Below, piece by piece: positions 36,252 to 46,275 of a DNA stretch of 64,000 nucleotides (position 1 is the first letter of the stretch; every line of letters starts with the position of its first letter). Origin of the DNA: Pseudoxanthomonas suwonensis (GTDB taxonomy: Bacteria > Pseudomonadota > Gammaproteobacteria > Xanthomonadales > Xanthomonadaceae). Made by a program: the position numbers and the translations under genes. Under the pieces are notes generated by a model. That model saw only the letters and a list, made by a program, of their open reading frames with translations. It was not told the DNA's origin and did no database searches. The DNA lies in assembly GCF_000972865.1 (NCBI RefSeq), contig NZ_CP011144.1:558001-622000 (forward strand), given 5' to 3'.

Positions 36252-37370
36252 ATGCTGATCGGCGTCCCGAAGGAAATCAAAAACCACGAGTACCGCGTCG
36301 GCCTGACCCCGGCCGGCGCGCGCGAACTGGCCTCGCGCGGCCACCAGGTACTGGTCGAGCGCGACGCCGGCGCCGGCATCGGACTGGCCAACGAGGCCTA
36401 CGAGTCGGCCGGCGCGCAGATCGTCGACAGCGCCGCCGAGGTCTACGGCCGCGCCGACATGGTGATCAAGGTCAAGGAGCCGCAGCCGGCCGAGTGCGCG
36501 ATGTTGCGCCCCGGCCAGGTGCTGTACGCCTACCTGCACCTGGCGCCGGACCCGGAGCAGACCCGGGCGTTGCTGGCCTCCGGCTGCACCGCGATCGCCT
36601 ACGAGACCGTCACCGACGACCGCGGCGGCCTGCCGCTGCTGGCGCCGATGAGCGAGGTCGCCGGGCGCATGTCGATCCAGGCCGGCGCGCACGCGCTGGA
36701 GAAGGCCCAGGGCGGCTCCGGCGTCCTGCTCGGCGGCGTGCCCGGGGTGAAGCCGGCCGAGGTGATGGTCATCGGCGGCGGAACCGTCGGCCTCCACGCC
36801 GCGCGCATGGCCATGGGCCTGGGGGCGCACGTCACCCTGCTGGACCGCTCGCTGGATCGTCTCAGATACATCGACGAGCTCTACGGCGACCGCCTGACCA
36901 CGATCTATTCCAACCACGACGCGATCACCGACCGCCTGCCCTACACCGACCTGGTGATCGGCGCGGTGCTGATCCCCGGCGCGGCCGCGCCCAAGCTGGT
37001 CGCGCGCGCGCAGCTGAAGCTGATGCGGCCCGGCTCGGTGCTGGTGGACGTGGCCATCGACCAGGGCGGCTGCTTCGAGACCAGCCGGCCGACCACGCAC
37101 CAGGAGCCGACCTACGAGGTCGACGGGATCATCCACTACTGCGTGGCCAACATGCCCGGCGGCGTCGCCCGCACCTCCACCTTCGCCCTGACCAACGCCA
37201 CCCTGCCGCACGCGCTGGCGCTGGCCGACAAGGGCGCGGTGCAGGCGCTGGCCGACGACGTGAATTTGCGCAACGGATTGAACGTGCACGCCGGCAGGTT
37301 GACCTACCGCGCGGTGGCCGAGGGGCTGAACCTACCGTTCACGCCGGCCAACGAGGCGCTGGCGACGTAG
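36252..37370 (+). CDS. ald: Alanine dehydrogenase
   Basis: 372 residues, full length. It interconverts alanine and pyruvate plus ammonia with NAD. The N-terminus [20 protein letters not shown] is diagnostic, with active-site Lys75 (VIKVKEPQ) and His96 (YLHLAPD). The nucleotide fold has [24 protein letters not shown], and the C-terminal part ends in [17 protein letters not shown] 36252 is preceded by GGAGATCCACC. It recycles the alanine made by the upstream aminotransferase into pyruvate, which closes the transamination cycle. Confidence 0.97.
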   Translation: MLIGVPKEIKNHEYRVGLTPAGARELASRGHQVLVERDAGAGIGLANEAYESAGAQIVDSAAEVYGRADMVIKVKEPQPAECAMLRPGQVLYAYLHLAPDPEQTRALLASGCTAIAYETVTDDRGGLPLLAPMSEVAGRMSIQAGAHALEKAQGGSGVLLGGVPGVKPAEVMVIGGGTVGLHAARMAMGLGAHVTLLDRSLDRLRYIDELYGDRLTTIYSNHDAITDRLPYTDLVIGAVLIPGAAAPKLVARAQLKLMRPGSVLVDVAIDQGGCFETSRPTTHQEPTYEVDGIIHYCVANMPGGVARTSTFALTNATLPHALALADKGAVQALADDVNLRNGLNVHAGRLTYRAVAEGLNLPFTPANEALAT

Positions 37371-37410
37371 CCGCGACGGTCCCTCATGCGCCACCCGTGC
37401 ATTCCTTCCG

Positions 37411-37520
37411 CCGTCGTCCCGGCGCACGCCGGGACCCAGCGACTTGCACGACGGCATCGCAGAATCGATGCATGGCTAAAGCGTAAAGGCACTGGGTCCC
37501 GGCGTGCGCCGGGACGACGG
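37411..37520. repeat. Inverted pair of REP-like palindromes
   Basis: CCGTCGTCCCGGCGCACGCC (37411-37430) with GGGACCCAGCGACTT, and about 60 bases further the reverse-oriented CACTGGGTCCCGGCGTGC with GCCGGGACGACGG (37491-37520). The two units face each other and each is itself a palindrome. The unit also occurs near 33874-33899. Confidence 0.7.
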
Positions 37521-37598
37521 TGGCGGTGTGTTCACCGGCGCGCCACCACGCAAAGCGGCGACGCGCCGACGAGATGGCACAGCAACGGACATGGCCCC

Positions 37599-39089
<1,491 letters not shown>

Positions 39090-39112
39090 GCCACAATCCG
39101 GCGACGCCCCCT

Positions 39113-39207
39113 TGTAGGAGCGGGCATGACCGCGACACGACGCCGTCGGCACAGGCGACGCCCTCGTTTGCCCGACGCCCGGGTCGCGGGCATGCCCGCT
39201 CCTACAA
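39113..39207. repeat. GTAG-type long hairpin repeat
   Basis: Left end TTGTAGGAGCGGGCATGACCG and right end GCATGCCCGCTCCTACAA form a long stem of about 16 paired bases with an inner second stem. It is of the 'GGGCATGACCGCGACA' subtype, lying 23 bases after the mmsA stop. Confidence 0.85.
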
Positions 39208-39372
39208 ACAGCAACAGCACATGGGTACGCGGCAAGCGCACCGCCGCCAGCCCGCCGTCGATGCGGCATCCACGCGCGGACCGCTACACTGCATCGCGCC
39301 GCCGCCATGCCGGGACCGCAGGCCTCCTGGCGCCACGCATGGCAAGGCGAATATCCATTCCACAGGACCGGG

Positions 39373-40668
39373 ATGAGCAGCGAAGACCCGCGCCGCGCGC
39401 AGCTGCGCCGCATGAAGGCCATCGCCCTGGCGATGCTGCTGGCGATGCTGGCCGGGTTCGTGCTCAGCCACGCGATGGGCAACCAGGGCGTGTGGGCCTG
39501 GGTGTCGGCGTTCTGCGAGGCGGCCACGGTCGGCGCGCTGGCCGACTGGTTCGCGGTGGTGGCGCTGTTCCGCCATCCACTCGGCCTGCCGATCCCGCAC
39601 ACCGCGATCATCCCGCGCAACAAGGCCCGCATCGCCGACAGCCTGGCCGCATTCGTGCGCGACCATTTCCTCGAACCGCAGACGCTGCTGGCCAAGCTCG
39701 AAGTGTTCGACCCGGCGGCGAAGCTGGGCGACTGGCTGTCGCGGCCGGAGCAGTCGCGCCGGCTGGCGCAGCTGGCCCGCGGCTGGGCGCTGCAGGCGCT
39801 GGACCTGCTCGACGAGCGCGCGGTGCGCGAGGCCATCCAGGCCTTCGTCATCGCCCGCCTGCGCAACTGGAACGCTGCGGCCACCGCCGGCGACGTGCTC
39901 GGCCTGCTCACCGCCGACGGCCGCCACCAGGCGCTGCTCGACGAGGCGCTGCGCCGGCTCGGCGCCTACCTGGACGACGAGGCGGTCAAGCAGCGCGCCT
40001 CCGGGCTGCTGGTCAAGCACGCGCGCAAGGAATGGCCACGGCTGGTCGGCACGGTCGACTTCGTCAAGCCGATCGAGGGCATCGCCGACAACCTGGCCGA
40101 CCGCATCGCCCGCGCCCTGCTCGACGAGCTCAACGAGATCCTCTCCCAGCCCGAACACCCGCTGCGCCGCGACTACGAGCAATGGCTGCAGGACTACGTG
40201 CAGCGGCTGCGCCGCGACCCGGCGCTGGCGGCCAGGGTCGAGGCGATCAAGCAGAACCTGATCGGGCACGAAAGCGTGCAGGAGTACGTGCGCGGCCTGT
40301 GGGACCAGATCCACGCCAGCCTGCGCCGCGACCTGGAAAACGGGGACGGGGTGCTGGCCCGTCACCTGGAGCAGTCGCTGGCCGGGCTGGGCCAGGCGCT
40401 GGCGCGGGATGACGCGCTGCGCGAGGCGATCAACCAGCACGTGCTCGGTGGTGCCGAAAAGCTGGCCCTGCGCCTGCGCGGCGGCGTCACCGACTACATC
40501 GCGCAGACGGTCAAGGCCTGGGACGAACGCCACCTGGTCGAGCAGCTGGAGCTGAGCGTCGGCCGCGACCTGCAGTACATCCGCTTCAACGGCACCCTGG
40601 TCGGCGGCCTGATCGGCCTGATCCTGCACGCCGTCATCGTCCTGCTCGACCGCACCCCGCCGTTGTAG
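39373..40668 (+). CDS. DUF445 family membrane protein
   Basis: 431 residues. N-terminal two or three helices (AIALAMLLAMLAGFVLSHAMG, VWAWVSAFCEAATVGALADWFAVVALFRHPLG) carry the DUF445 signature, in which ADWFAVVALFRHPLG and PHTAIIPRNKARI are the best conserved words. A long helical, charged cytoplasmic region follows (about 90-400) and a final hydrophobic helix is near the end (GTLVGGLIGLILHAVIVLL). The function of DUF445 is unknown. The stop TAG occurs in the word TTGTAGGGG, similar to the repeat start. Confidence 0.85.
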   Translation: MSSEDPRRAQLRRMKAIALAMLLAMLAGFVLSHAMGNQGVWAWVSAFCEAATVGALADWFAVVALFRHPLGLPIPHTAIIPRNKARIADSLAAFVRDHFLEPQTLLAKLEVFDPAAKLGDWLSRPEQSRRLAQLARGWALQALDLLDERAVREAIQAFVIARLRNWNAAATAGDVLGLLTADGRHQALLDEALRRLGAYLDDEAVKQRASGLLVKHARKEWPRLVGTVDFVKPIEGIADNLADRIARALLDELNEILSQPEHPLRRDYEQWLQDYVQRLRRDPALAARVEAIKQNLIGHESVQEYVRGLWDQIHASLRRDLENGDGVLARHLEQSLAGLGQALARDDALREAINQHVLGGAEKLALRLRGGVTDYIAQTVKAWDERHLVEQLELSVGRDLQYIRFNGTLVGGLIGLILHAVIVLLDRTPPL

Positions 40669-40814
40669 GGGCCGCTGTATTCGATGTCTGGAGCAAGAGC
40701 GCCGGCTCTCCGGACAGAGTAGAAGCGCCGGCTCCGGAGGGGCCGCCGTGTCCTGGGGTCTGGCGCGCCAGGGCAAAGGCAGAGACAGAAGCAGAAGCGC
40801 CGGCTTCGGACTGG

Positions 40815-40926
40815 GCCGTCGTGCCCAGGGGGTCTGGCGCATCGCTCCGCTGCGGCGTCCTGCCTCCGAGTCGCGACCGCAGCACATCCCTGTGCTGCTT
40901 GCGCCAGACCCCCTGGGCACGACGGC
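40815..40926. repeat. Large structured element with a 26-bp perfect stem
   Basis: The left arm (40815-40840, GCCGTCGTGCCCAGGGGGTC + TGGCGC) is the exact reverse complement of the right arm (40901-40926). The 60-base loop holds another hairpin, GCAGCACA-TCCC-TGTGCTGC (40879-40898). A similar copy of the left arm also lies at about 40722-40766, as a direct repeat about 72 bases upstream. Confidence 0.7.
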
Positions 40927-41042
40927 CTCGGGAGCTTTGAGGGCGTGGCTTCGATCGGAGGTGCAACAGCAAAGGCACCCCTCCCCGGCCCTCCCCCTTC
41001 ACCTGCGAAGGGAGGGGGCAAGCCCACGACGGCGCTGCTTTT

Positions 41043-41138
41043 TGTAGGAGCGGGCATGACCGCGACACGGGCGTCGGAATCATGAGGACGTCGCCTGTGC
41101 CGACGGCGTCGGGTCGCCGGCTGAACCCGGCTCCTACA
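41043..41138. repeat. GTAG-type long hairpin repeat
   Basis: TTGTAGGAGCGGGCATGACCG to GAACCCGGCTCCTACAA with an inner GACACGGGCGTC segment. It is of mixed subtype: its left arm is the 'GGGCATGACCGCGACA' kind and its right arm the 'GAACCCGGC' kind, so the outer stem is only partly paired. Confidence 0.8.
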
Positions 41139-41161
41139 ACAGCCACAGCGCGGCCGCTCTT

Positions 41162-41256
41162 CTGTAGGAGCTGACTTCAGTCGGCGACACGGGCGTCGGA
41201 ACCACGAGGGCGTCGCCTGCGCCGACGGCGTCGGGTCGCGGTCATGCCCGCCTACA
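41162..41256. repeat. GTAG-type long hairpin repeat
   Basis: CTGTAGGAGCTGACTTCAGTC at the left end and CGGTCATGCCCGCCTACAA at the right end; the right arm is degenerate. It follows the preceding copy by 24 bases, as in the tandem array near 49.7 kb. Confidence 0.75.
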
Positions 41257-41317
41257 AAAGCCGTGCGCTGCTCATCGCCTGTGAACGAAGCCGCGACCTG
41301 GAAGCTCCCGAAGACGT

Positions 41318-41416
41318 GGCGGGCCGGGAGTATTGCGGCAGCGGCCATGGATGGCCGCGTCGGCGAGTCGGCACAGGGATGTGCCGCCGAGACGACCGCA
41401 ATACTCCCGACCCGCC
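41318..41416. repeat. Cloverleaf-like structured element
   Basis: Outer arms GGCGGGCCGGGAGTATTGCGG-type (41318-41338) and its near-exact reverse complement (41396-41416; one G-T pair). The 57-base interior contains two hairpins: GCGGCCAT-GG-ATGGCCGC (41341-41358) and CGGCACA-GGGA-TGTGCCG (41369-41386). It has no coding potential. Architecture resembles the element at 40815-40926. Confidence 0.7.
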
Positions 41417-41629
41417 GCGGCTCAGCCCGAAGCCGACCACACCCGGCGCTTTTGACTTTGCGGTTGCCATTGCCGCCCCGATTGCGGTTGCGTCGCGGAC
41501 ACATCCCCCCGATCGGCGAAGAACCACGAAACCGGACCGGCGTCACTAAAGAATCCCGTGCAACCTGCCGCTAAGCCGTACAGGGCCTTCCTGCGGCCCA
41601 CTAGACAACCGACCAGGGGGAACCACCAC

Positions 41630-41998
41630 ATGTCCGCACGTCCGACCGTGCTTCTCTGCGACGATTCACGCGCGCTGCGCATGCTGGCCGCCGGCCAGCT
41701 CGAGGAAGCCGGCTTCGAGGTCGCCGGCGAGGCCGGCAACGGGCTGGAGGCCGTCGCCCAGTTCCAGGCGCTCAAGCCCGACCTGGTGCTCCTGGACCTG
41801 GTCATGCCCCAGTCCGACGGCCGCCAGGCGCTGGCGCGGATCCTGCAGGCCGACCCGCGGGCGCGGGTGGTGATCCTCAGTTCGCTGGGCGCGCAGAGCG
41901 ACATCGAGGACTGCCTGCGCCTGGGCGCGAAGTCCTACCTGCAGAAGCCGATCGACCCGGATGCGATGGAACGCGTGCTCCGCGCCGCGCTGGCCTGA
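41630..41998 (+). CDS. CheY-like single-domain response regulator
   Basis: 122 residues from ATG 41630 (AGGGGGAACCACC before it). A receiver domain only, with Asp11/Asp12 in LLCDDSRALR, phosphoacceptor Asp56 (LVLLDLVMPQSDG), switch Ser (VVILSSLG) and Lys in YLQKPID. It has no output domain and must act by protein contact, as CheY does. The gene lies 39 bases before a CheX-like gene and in the same direction as an EAL gene. Confidence 0.92.
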   Translation: MSARPTVLLCDDSRALRMLAAGQLEEAGFEVAGEAGNGLEAVAQFQALKPDLVLLDLVMPQSDGRQALARILQADPRARVVILSSLGAQSDIEDCLRLGAKSYLQKPIDPDAMERVLRAALA

Positions 41999-42037
41999 GC
42001 CACGGCTATCATCCGCACTATCGCTAGGGAGCATCCG

Positions 42038-42886
42038 ATGGCTGTCAAATTCCTGGGCCAGTTCCTGATGGAACGCGGCGTGATCACGCCGCAGCAGTTG
42101 CTGGCCGCGATCGAGGCGCAGCGCGCCTCCAACCCCCTGCTGGGCGAACTGGCCGTGCGCCAGGGCCTGCTGACCGAGGCGCAGGCGCGCCGCATCAACG
42201 AGCGCCAGCGCGTGGACGACCGCCGCTTCGGCGACATCGCGCTGGAACTGGGGCTGCTGGACACCGCGCAGGTGGAATCGCTGCTGGCCGCGCAGAAGGC
42301 CGGGCGCAAGCTGTTCGGCCAGGTCCTGCTCGAGCAGGGCGTGGTCGACCAGGCGCGGCTGGAGGCGGAACTGGCCGCGCACCGTGCCGACCAGGACGCG
42401 GCCAACCACGCGCTGGCGGTGGGGGTGGCCGACCACGCCCTGGCCGAACTGGCCAACGGCGCCATCGCCCTGTGCGGCCGGCTGTTCCCGCGCATGCTCG
42501 AGGGCCCGTGCCAGGCCGCCGGCCTGCTCGGCCCGGACGACATGGACCTGTTCCCGTACGCGGCCCACGTGCGCATCGAGGGCGAGCGGCCGCTGTTCAT
42601 CGGCATGGCCACCAACCTGGAGACGATGCGGGCGATGGTCTGCGCGTTCCTGAAGATCGGCCCGGAGCGCTGCGACGACGCGCTGGCGCTGGACGGGCTG
42701 GGCGAGATCGTCAACGTGCTGATGGGCTACGTGGTGCGCAACGTGCTGCCGGACGACGTGCAGTACCGCGCGTTCCCGCCGGACCTGTCCACCCCGGCCG
42801 AGCGCCTGGCCGCCGACCGCGACCGCAGCCTGGCCCTGCTGATGAACTCCCAGCTGGGGCCGTTCGTGCTGCTGGTCGGCGACTGA
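42038..42886 (+). CDS. CheX-like phosphatase domain protein with N-terminal GspE-N-type repeats
   Basis: 282 residues. The first 115 residues contain four repeats of an 'L-G-x-x-L-x-x-x-G-L/V' helical unit (FLGQFLMERGVITPQQLLAAI; LLGELAVRQGLLTEAQARRI; FGDIALELGLLDTAQVESLL; LFGQVLLEQGVVDQARLEAEL), as in the N-domains of type II secretion/pilus ATPases. The C-terminal part (about 130-280) resembles the CheX/CheC/FliY phosphatases, with GLGEIVNVLMGYVVRNVLP in place of the E-x-x-N motif. It may dephosphorylate the CheY-like protein encoded directly upstream. Confidence 0.7.
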   Translation: MAVKFLGQFLMERGVITPQQLLAAIEAQRASNPLLGELAVRQGLLTEAQARRINERQRVDDRRFGDIALELGLLDTAQVESLLAAQKAGRKLFGQVLLEQGVVDQARLEAELAAHRADQDAANHALAVGVADHALAELANGAIALCGRLFPRMLEGPCQAAGLLGPDDMDLFPYAAHVRIEGERPLFIGMATNLETMRAMVCAFLKIGPERCDDALALDGLGEIVNVLMGYVVRNVLPDDVQYRAFPPDLSTPAERLAADRDRSLALLMNSQLGPFVLLVGD

Positions 42887-42967
42887 TCCGGGGGCTCCAC
42901 AAGCCCCCGGAGCCGCCCCGCCGCCGCCCCACGCCCCTGCTATGCTGGCCCGGCAGCAGGAGGCGCC

Positions 42968-43747
42968 ATGGTCACTCCAGCAGATATCCAGGCAGGCCTG
43001 GAACGCGGGGAATTCTTCCTCCAGTACCAGCCCATCGTGTCCCTGGCCGATGGACGCTGCGTCGGCTGCGAGGCGCTGCTGCGCTGGCGGCGCTTCGGCC
43101 GCGTGCTCGGGCCGGGCGAGTTCATCCCGGTGGCCGAGGAGACCTCGCTCGGCGGACTGCTGACCTACCACACGATCGAGACGGTCGCGCGCGAACAGGG
43201 GGCGTGGCTGCTCGAGCGTCCGCACCTGTTCATCAGCATCAACGTGCCGCCCGCGCTGCTGGGCCGCGGCGGCCTGGCCTACGCCGCGCAGAAGACCGGG
43301 TACCAGCACAGCCTGCGCGACCAGATCGTCCTGGAAATCACCGAACGCGGCATCCCGGACGGCATCGGCGTGTCCGAGATGGAGGAAGCCGCGCGCAACG
43401 GCGTGCGCTTCGCCCTGGACGACGTGACCCTGGACGGAGCGAACCTGGCGGTGCTGTCGCGCTCGACCTTCCACATCATCAAGATCGCACCGGCGCTGCT
43501 GGCGGAGATCGGGCCGGAACGGCCCCGGCCCGACTGGCTCGCGGGCCTGGCCGCGCTGCTGGCCACCACCGACCTGCAGGTGATCGCCGAAGGCGTGGAA
43601 ACGCCGATGCAGGCGCAGGTGCTGCGCGAGGCCGGGATCCCGATGGCGCAGGGGTTCCTCTACAGCCAGGCCCTGGCCGCCAAGGCGATGCAGGCCTTCC
43701 ACGCCTGGCACGAGGTCGCGCAGGCCGAACGCCTGCCCGGCGCCTGA
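42968..43747 (+). CDS. EAL-domain protein (cyclic-di-GMP phosphodiesterase or sensor)
   Basis: 259 residues, practically only an EAL domain. Present: EALLRW (Glu35), Asn92 (SINVPP), Glu123 (LEITE), Asp151-Asp152 (FALDDVT), Lys172 (IIKIA), Glu in AEGVET and Gln in MAQGFLYS. The loop after the Asp pair is DDVTLDG rather than DDFGTGYSSL, and the Asp usually following IK-I is Ala (IKIAPALL). Catalysis is therefore uncertain and a binding-only role possible. It is the third gene after the CheY-like and CheX-like ones. Confidence 0.85.
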   Translation: MVTPADIQAGLERGEFFLQYQPIVSLADGRCVGCEALLRWRRFGRVLGPGEFIPVAEETSLGGLLTYHTIETVAREQGAWLLERPHLFISINVPPALLGRGGLAYAAQKTGYQHSLRDQIVLEITERGIPDGIGVSEMEEAARNGVRFALDDVTLDGANLAVLSRSTFHIIKIAPALLAEIGPERPRPDWLAGLAALLATTDLQVIAEGVETPMQAQVLREAGIPMAQGFLYSQALAAKAMQAFHAWHEVAQAERLPGA

Positions 43748-43787
43748 GCCGCGGAATGCACAGGCGCGCCTAGCGCCCGGCCGTCTT

Positions 43788-46154
43788 TCATCCCAGCGGA
43801 TGCCGCAGCCGCCAGGCGCGGTGGATGCGCGCGTTGCGCTCGAAATCGGGCGGAATGGTGCCGGCGCTGATCTCCTCGCACTCGGCGAACTGCGCCACCG
43901 CATCGGCGTCCAGGCGGAAGCGGCGGAAGTTGTTGGAGAAGTACAGCACCCCGTCCGGCACCAGCCGCGCCACCGCCGCGCGCAGCAGGCGCACGTGCTC
44001 GCGCTGCACGTCGAAGTCGTCGGCGCGCGCCGAGTTGGAGAAGGTCGGCGGGTCGCAGAAGATCACGTCGTAGCGGCTGCGCTCGGCTTCCAGCCACGCG
44101 ACCGCGTCGGCCTGGACCAGCCGGTGCGCGGTGCCGCCCAGCCCGTTGAGCGCGAGGTTGTCCGCGCACCACTGCAGGTAGGTCGCCGACAGGTCCACGC
44201 TGGTCGTGGACGCGGCGCCGGCCACCGCCGCCTGCACGCTGGCCACGCCGGTGTAGCAGAACAGGTTGAGGAAGCGGCGTCCCTTCGCCTCCGCGGCCAT
44301 GCGCCGGCGCAGCGGGCGGTGGTCGAGGAACAGGCCGGTATCGAGGTAGTCGAACAGGTTCACCCACAGCCGCGCGCCATGCTCGCGCACGGCGAAGCGC
44401 TCGCCCTGCTGCCGGAAATTGCCGTACTTCGAGCCACCCTTGCCGCGCTCGCGGGTCTTCAGCGCCACCCGCTCGGCCGGCACCGCGAAGGTCTCGCGCG
44501 CGGCGGCCAGCAGTTCGTTGCGGCGGCGGCGCACGTCGGCCTCGGGGATTTCGGCCGGCGGTGCGTACTCCTGCACGTGCAGGAAGGTGCGCTGCGCGCC
44601 GCCGTCCTCGGCATAGACGTCGATCGCCGACGCGTATTCGGGAATGTCGGCGTCGTAGGCGCGGTAGCAGGTCACGCCCTCGCCGCTGCGCCAGTTCTTC
44701 AGCTTGCGCAGGTTGCGCTGCAGGCGGTTGGCGACCATCTGTGCGCCTTCGGACAGCGCGCGCGCGGCGGCGTCCTCGCGCGCCGGCAGTTGCACCGGGT
44801 CGCAGACGATCAGCGCGCACTCCAGCGCGCCGTTGAACAGCTGGTATTTCTTCGCCGCGCGCAGGCCGGTGGCGTGGGCCAGCTCGGCGTCGCCGCACAG
44901 CAGGCTGGCGCGCCAGCCCGGCACCGCGCGCTGCAGTGCGGCGCCGAGGCGGCGGTACAGCGCGCCGTCGGCGGCCAGACGGCGGTCGTACGGCGGATTG
45001 CACACCACCAGGCCGCGCGGCTCCGGCAGTGCCGGCAAGGCGTCGATGTCGCGCACCTCGAAGGCGATCGCGCCGGCCACGCCGGCGGCCTGCGCGTTGG
45101 CGCGCGCGGCCGCGATCGCCTGCGGATCGACGTCGCTGCCGTGGAAGGCCGGCCGCAGCGCGGCCATGCCGGTGTGGGCACGGGCGCGGGCCTCGTCCAC
45201 CAGTGCGCTCCAGCCGGCGGCATCGAAGCCGGTCCAGCGGGTCGGCAACGGTGCGGCGGCGGATGCAGCGGACGCCTCCGGCGGCGCGCGCATGTCGCCC
45301 GCGGCGACGCCCGGCGCATCCGGCGCATCCGGCGCCAGCTTCGCCATGGCCGCCTGCCAGGGACTGCCGGCCGTGGAAACCCCGCCCACCGGCGCGGATC
45401 CCGCAGCCGTGGCGTCGGCACCGTTCGCGGCTCCTGCGCTGCCGGCCGTGCTGTCACCGGCGTCCAGCGCGACCACGTCGCCCATCCGGCCCAGTCCCGG
45501 CGCCACGTCCGCGGCCATCAGCGCGCCTTCGACCAGCAGCGTGCCGCTGCCGCACATCGGGTCCAGCAGCGCGCCGCCCTCGGTGTACAAGGCCGGCCAG
45601 CCGCCGCGCAGCAACACCGCCGCGGCCAGGTTCTCCTTCAGCGGCGCCTCGTGCGCCGAGGCGCGCCAGCCGCGCCGGTGCAGCGGGCCGCCGCCCAGGT
45701 CGACCGACAGCGTGGCCCGGCCCTTGCGCAGCGACAGGTTCAGGCGCAGTCCCGGCGCCTCCACGTCCACCGACGGGCGCTCCAGGCCCTGCGCGCGGAA
45801 CACGTCGACCACCGCATCCTTGACCCGCTGCGCGGCGAAGCGCGCATGGGTGATCGTCTCGCCGGAGACATGCGCGTCCACCGCCAGGGTGTCGCCCTCG
45901 CGCAGGTGCTCGTGCCACGGCAGCGCGGCGGCGCCGGCGTACAGCGCCTGCTCGTCGGGGCAGTCGAACGCGGCCAGCGGCCACAGCACCCGGCTGGCCA
46001 GGCGCGACCACAGCACCGCGCGCTGCGCGTCGGCCAGCGTGCCCTCGGCGTTGGCACCGGCGATGGTGGCGGTCGCCTTCTCCGCGCCGAGCGCGACCAG
46101 CTCGTCGGCCAGCAGGTATTCCAGGCCCTTGGCGCAGGAAACGAAGAACTTCAT
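43788..46154 (-). CDS. rlmKL: 23S rRNA (guanine) methyltransferase RlmKL
   Basis: 788 residues from ATG 46154; the upstream in-frame extension is a shadow. A THUMP domain is at about 45-150, the N-terminal RlmL methyltransferase at about 160-410 with [16 protein letters not shown] and NPPYDRRL, and the C-terminal RlmK methyltransferase at about 530-780 with [16 protein letters not shown] and DPPTFSNS. It makes m2G2445 and m7G2069 in 23S rRNA. Residues about 224-305 form a long Ala/Gly/Pro-rich insertion not typical of the E. coli enzyme. It is convergent with the EAL gene. Confidence 0.95.
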   Translation of the reverse strand: MKFFVSCAKGLEYLLADELVALGAEKATATIAGANAEGTLADAQRAVLWSRLASRVLWPLAAFDCPDEQALYAGAAALPWHEHLREGDTLAVDAHVSGETITHARFAAQRVKDAVVDVFRAQGLERPSVDVEAPGLRLNLSLRKGRATLSVDLGGGPLHRRGWRASAHEAPLKENLAAAVLLRGGWPALYTEGGALLDPMCGSGTLLVEGALMAADVAPGLGRMGDVVALDAGDSTAGSAGAANGADATAAGSAPVGGVSTAGSPWQAAMAKLAPDAPDAPGVAAGDMRAPPEASAASAAAPLPTRWTGFDAAGWSALVDEARARAHTGMAALRPAFHGSDVDPQAIAAARANAQAAGVAGAIAFEVRDIDALPALPEPRGLVVCNPPYDRRLAADGALYRRLGAALQRAVPGWRASLLCGDAELAHATGLRAAKKYQLFNGALECALIVCDPVQLPAREDAAARALSEGAQMVANRLQRNLRKLKNWRSGEGVTCYRAYDADIPEYASAIDVYAEDGGAQRTFLHVQEYAPPAEIPEADVRRRRNELLAAARETFAVPAERVALKTRERGKGGSKYGNFRQQGERFAVREHGARLWVNLFDYLDTGLFLDHRPLRRRMAAEAKGRRFLNLFCYTGVASVQAAVAGAASTTSVDLSATYLQWCADNLALNGLGGTAHRLVQADAVAWLEAERSRYDVIFCDPPTFSNSARADDFDVQREHVRLLRAAVARLVPDGVLYFSNNFRRFRLDADAVAQFAECEEISAGTIPPDFERNARIHRAWRLRHPLG

Positions 46155-46275
46155 GTCGGGAACGGACTCGCGGCGGGGGGATCGACCCGGCCGGCCGGTG
46201 GCCTTCGCGGATGCGGATGGGCGGGAATGGTCGGGCATCGGGACGGGCAACGCCAGCCCGGCACCGCCGGTACGG

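Larger units (their letters stand above)
40669..41629. other. Gene-free 961-base stretch with several large inverted repeats
   Basis: No ORF with plausible codon use, ribosome binding site and homology fits here. It contains, in order, a partial direct repeat (about 40722-40840), a 26-bp perfect inverted repeat (40815-40926), two GTAG-type repeats (41043, 41162) and a second structured element (41318-41416). The promoter of the CheY-like gene should be within its last 100 bases. The described repeats account for most of it. Confidence 0.7.
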
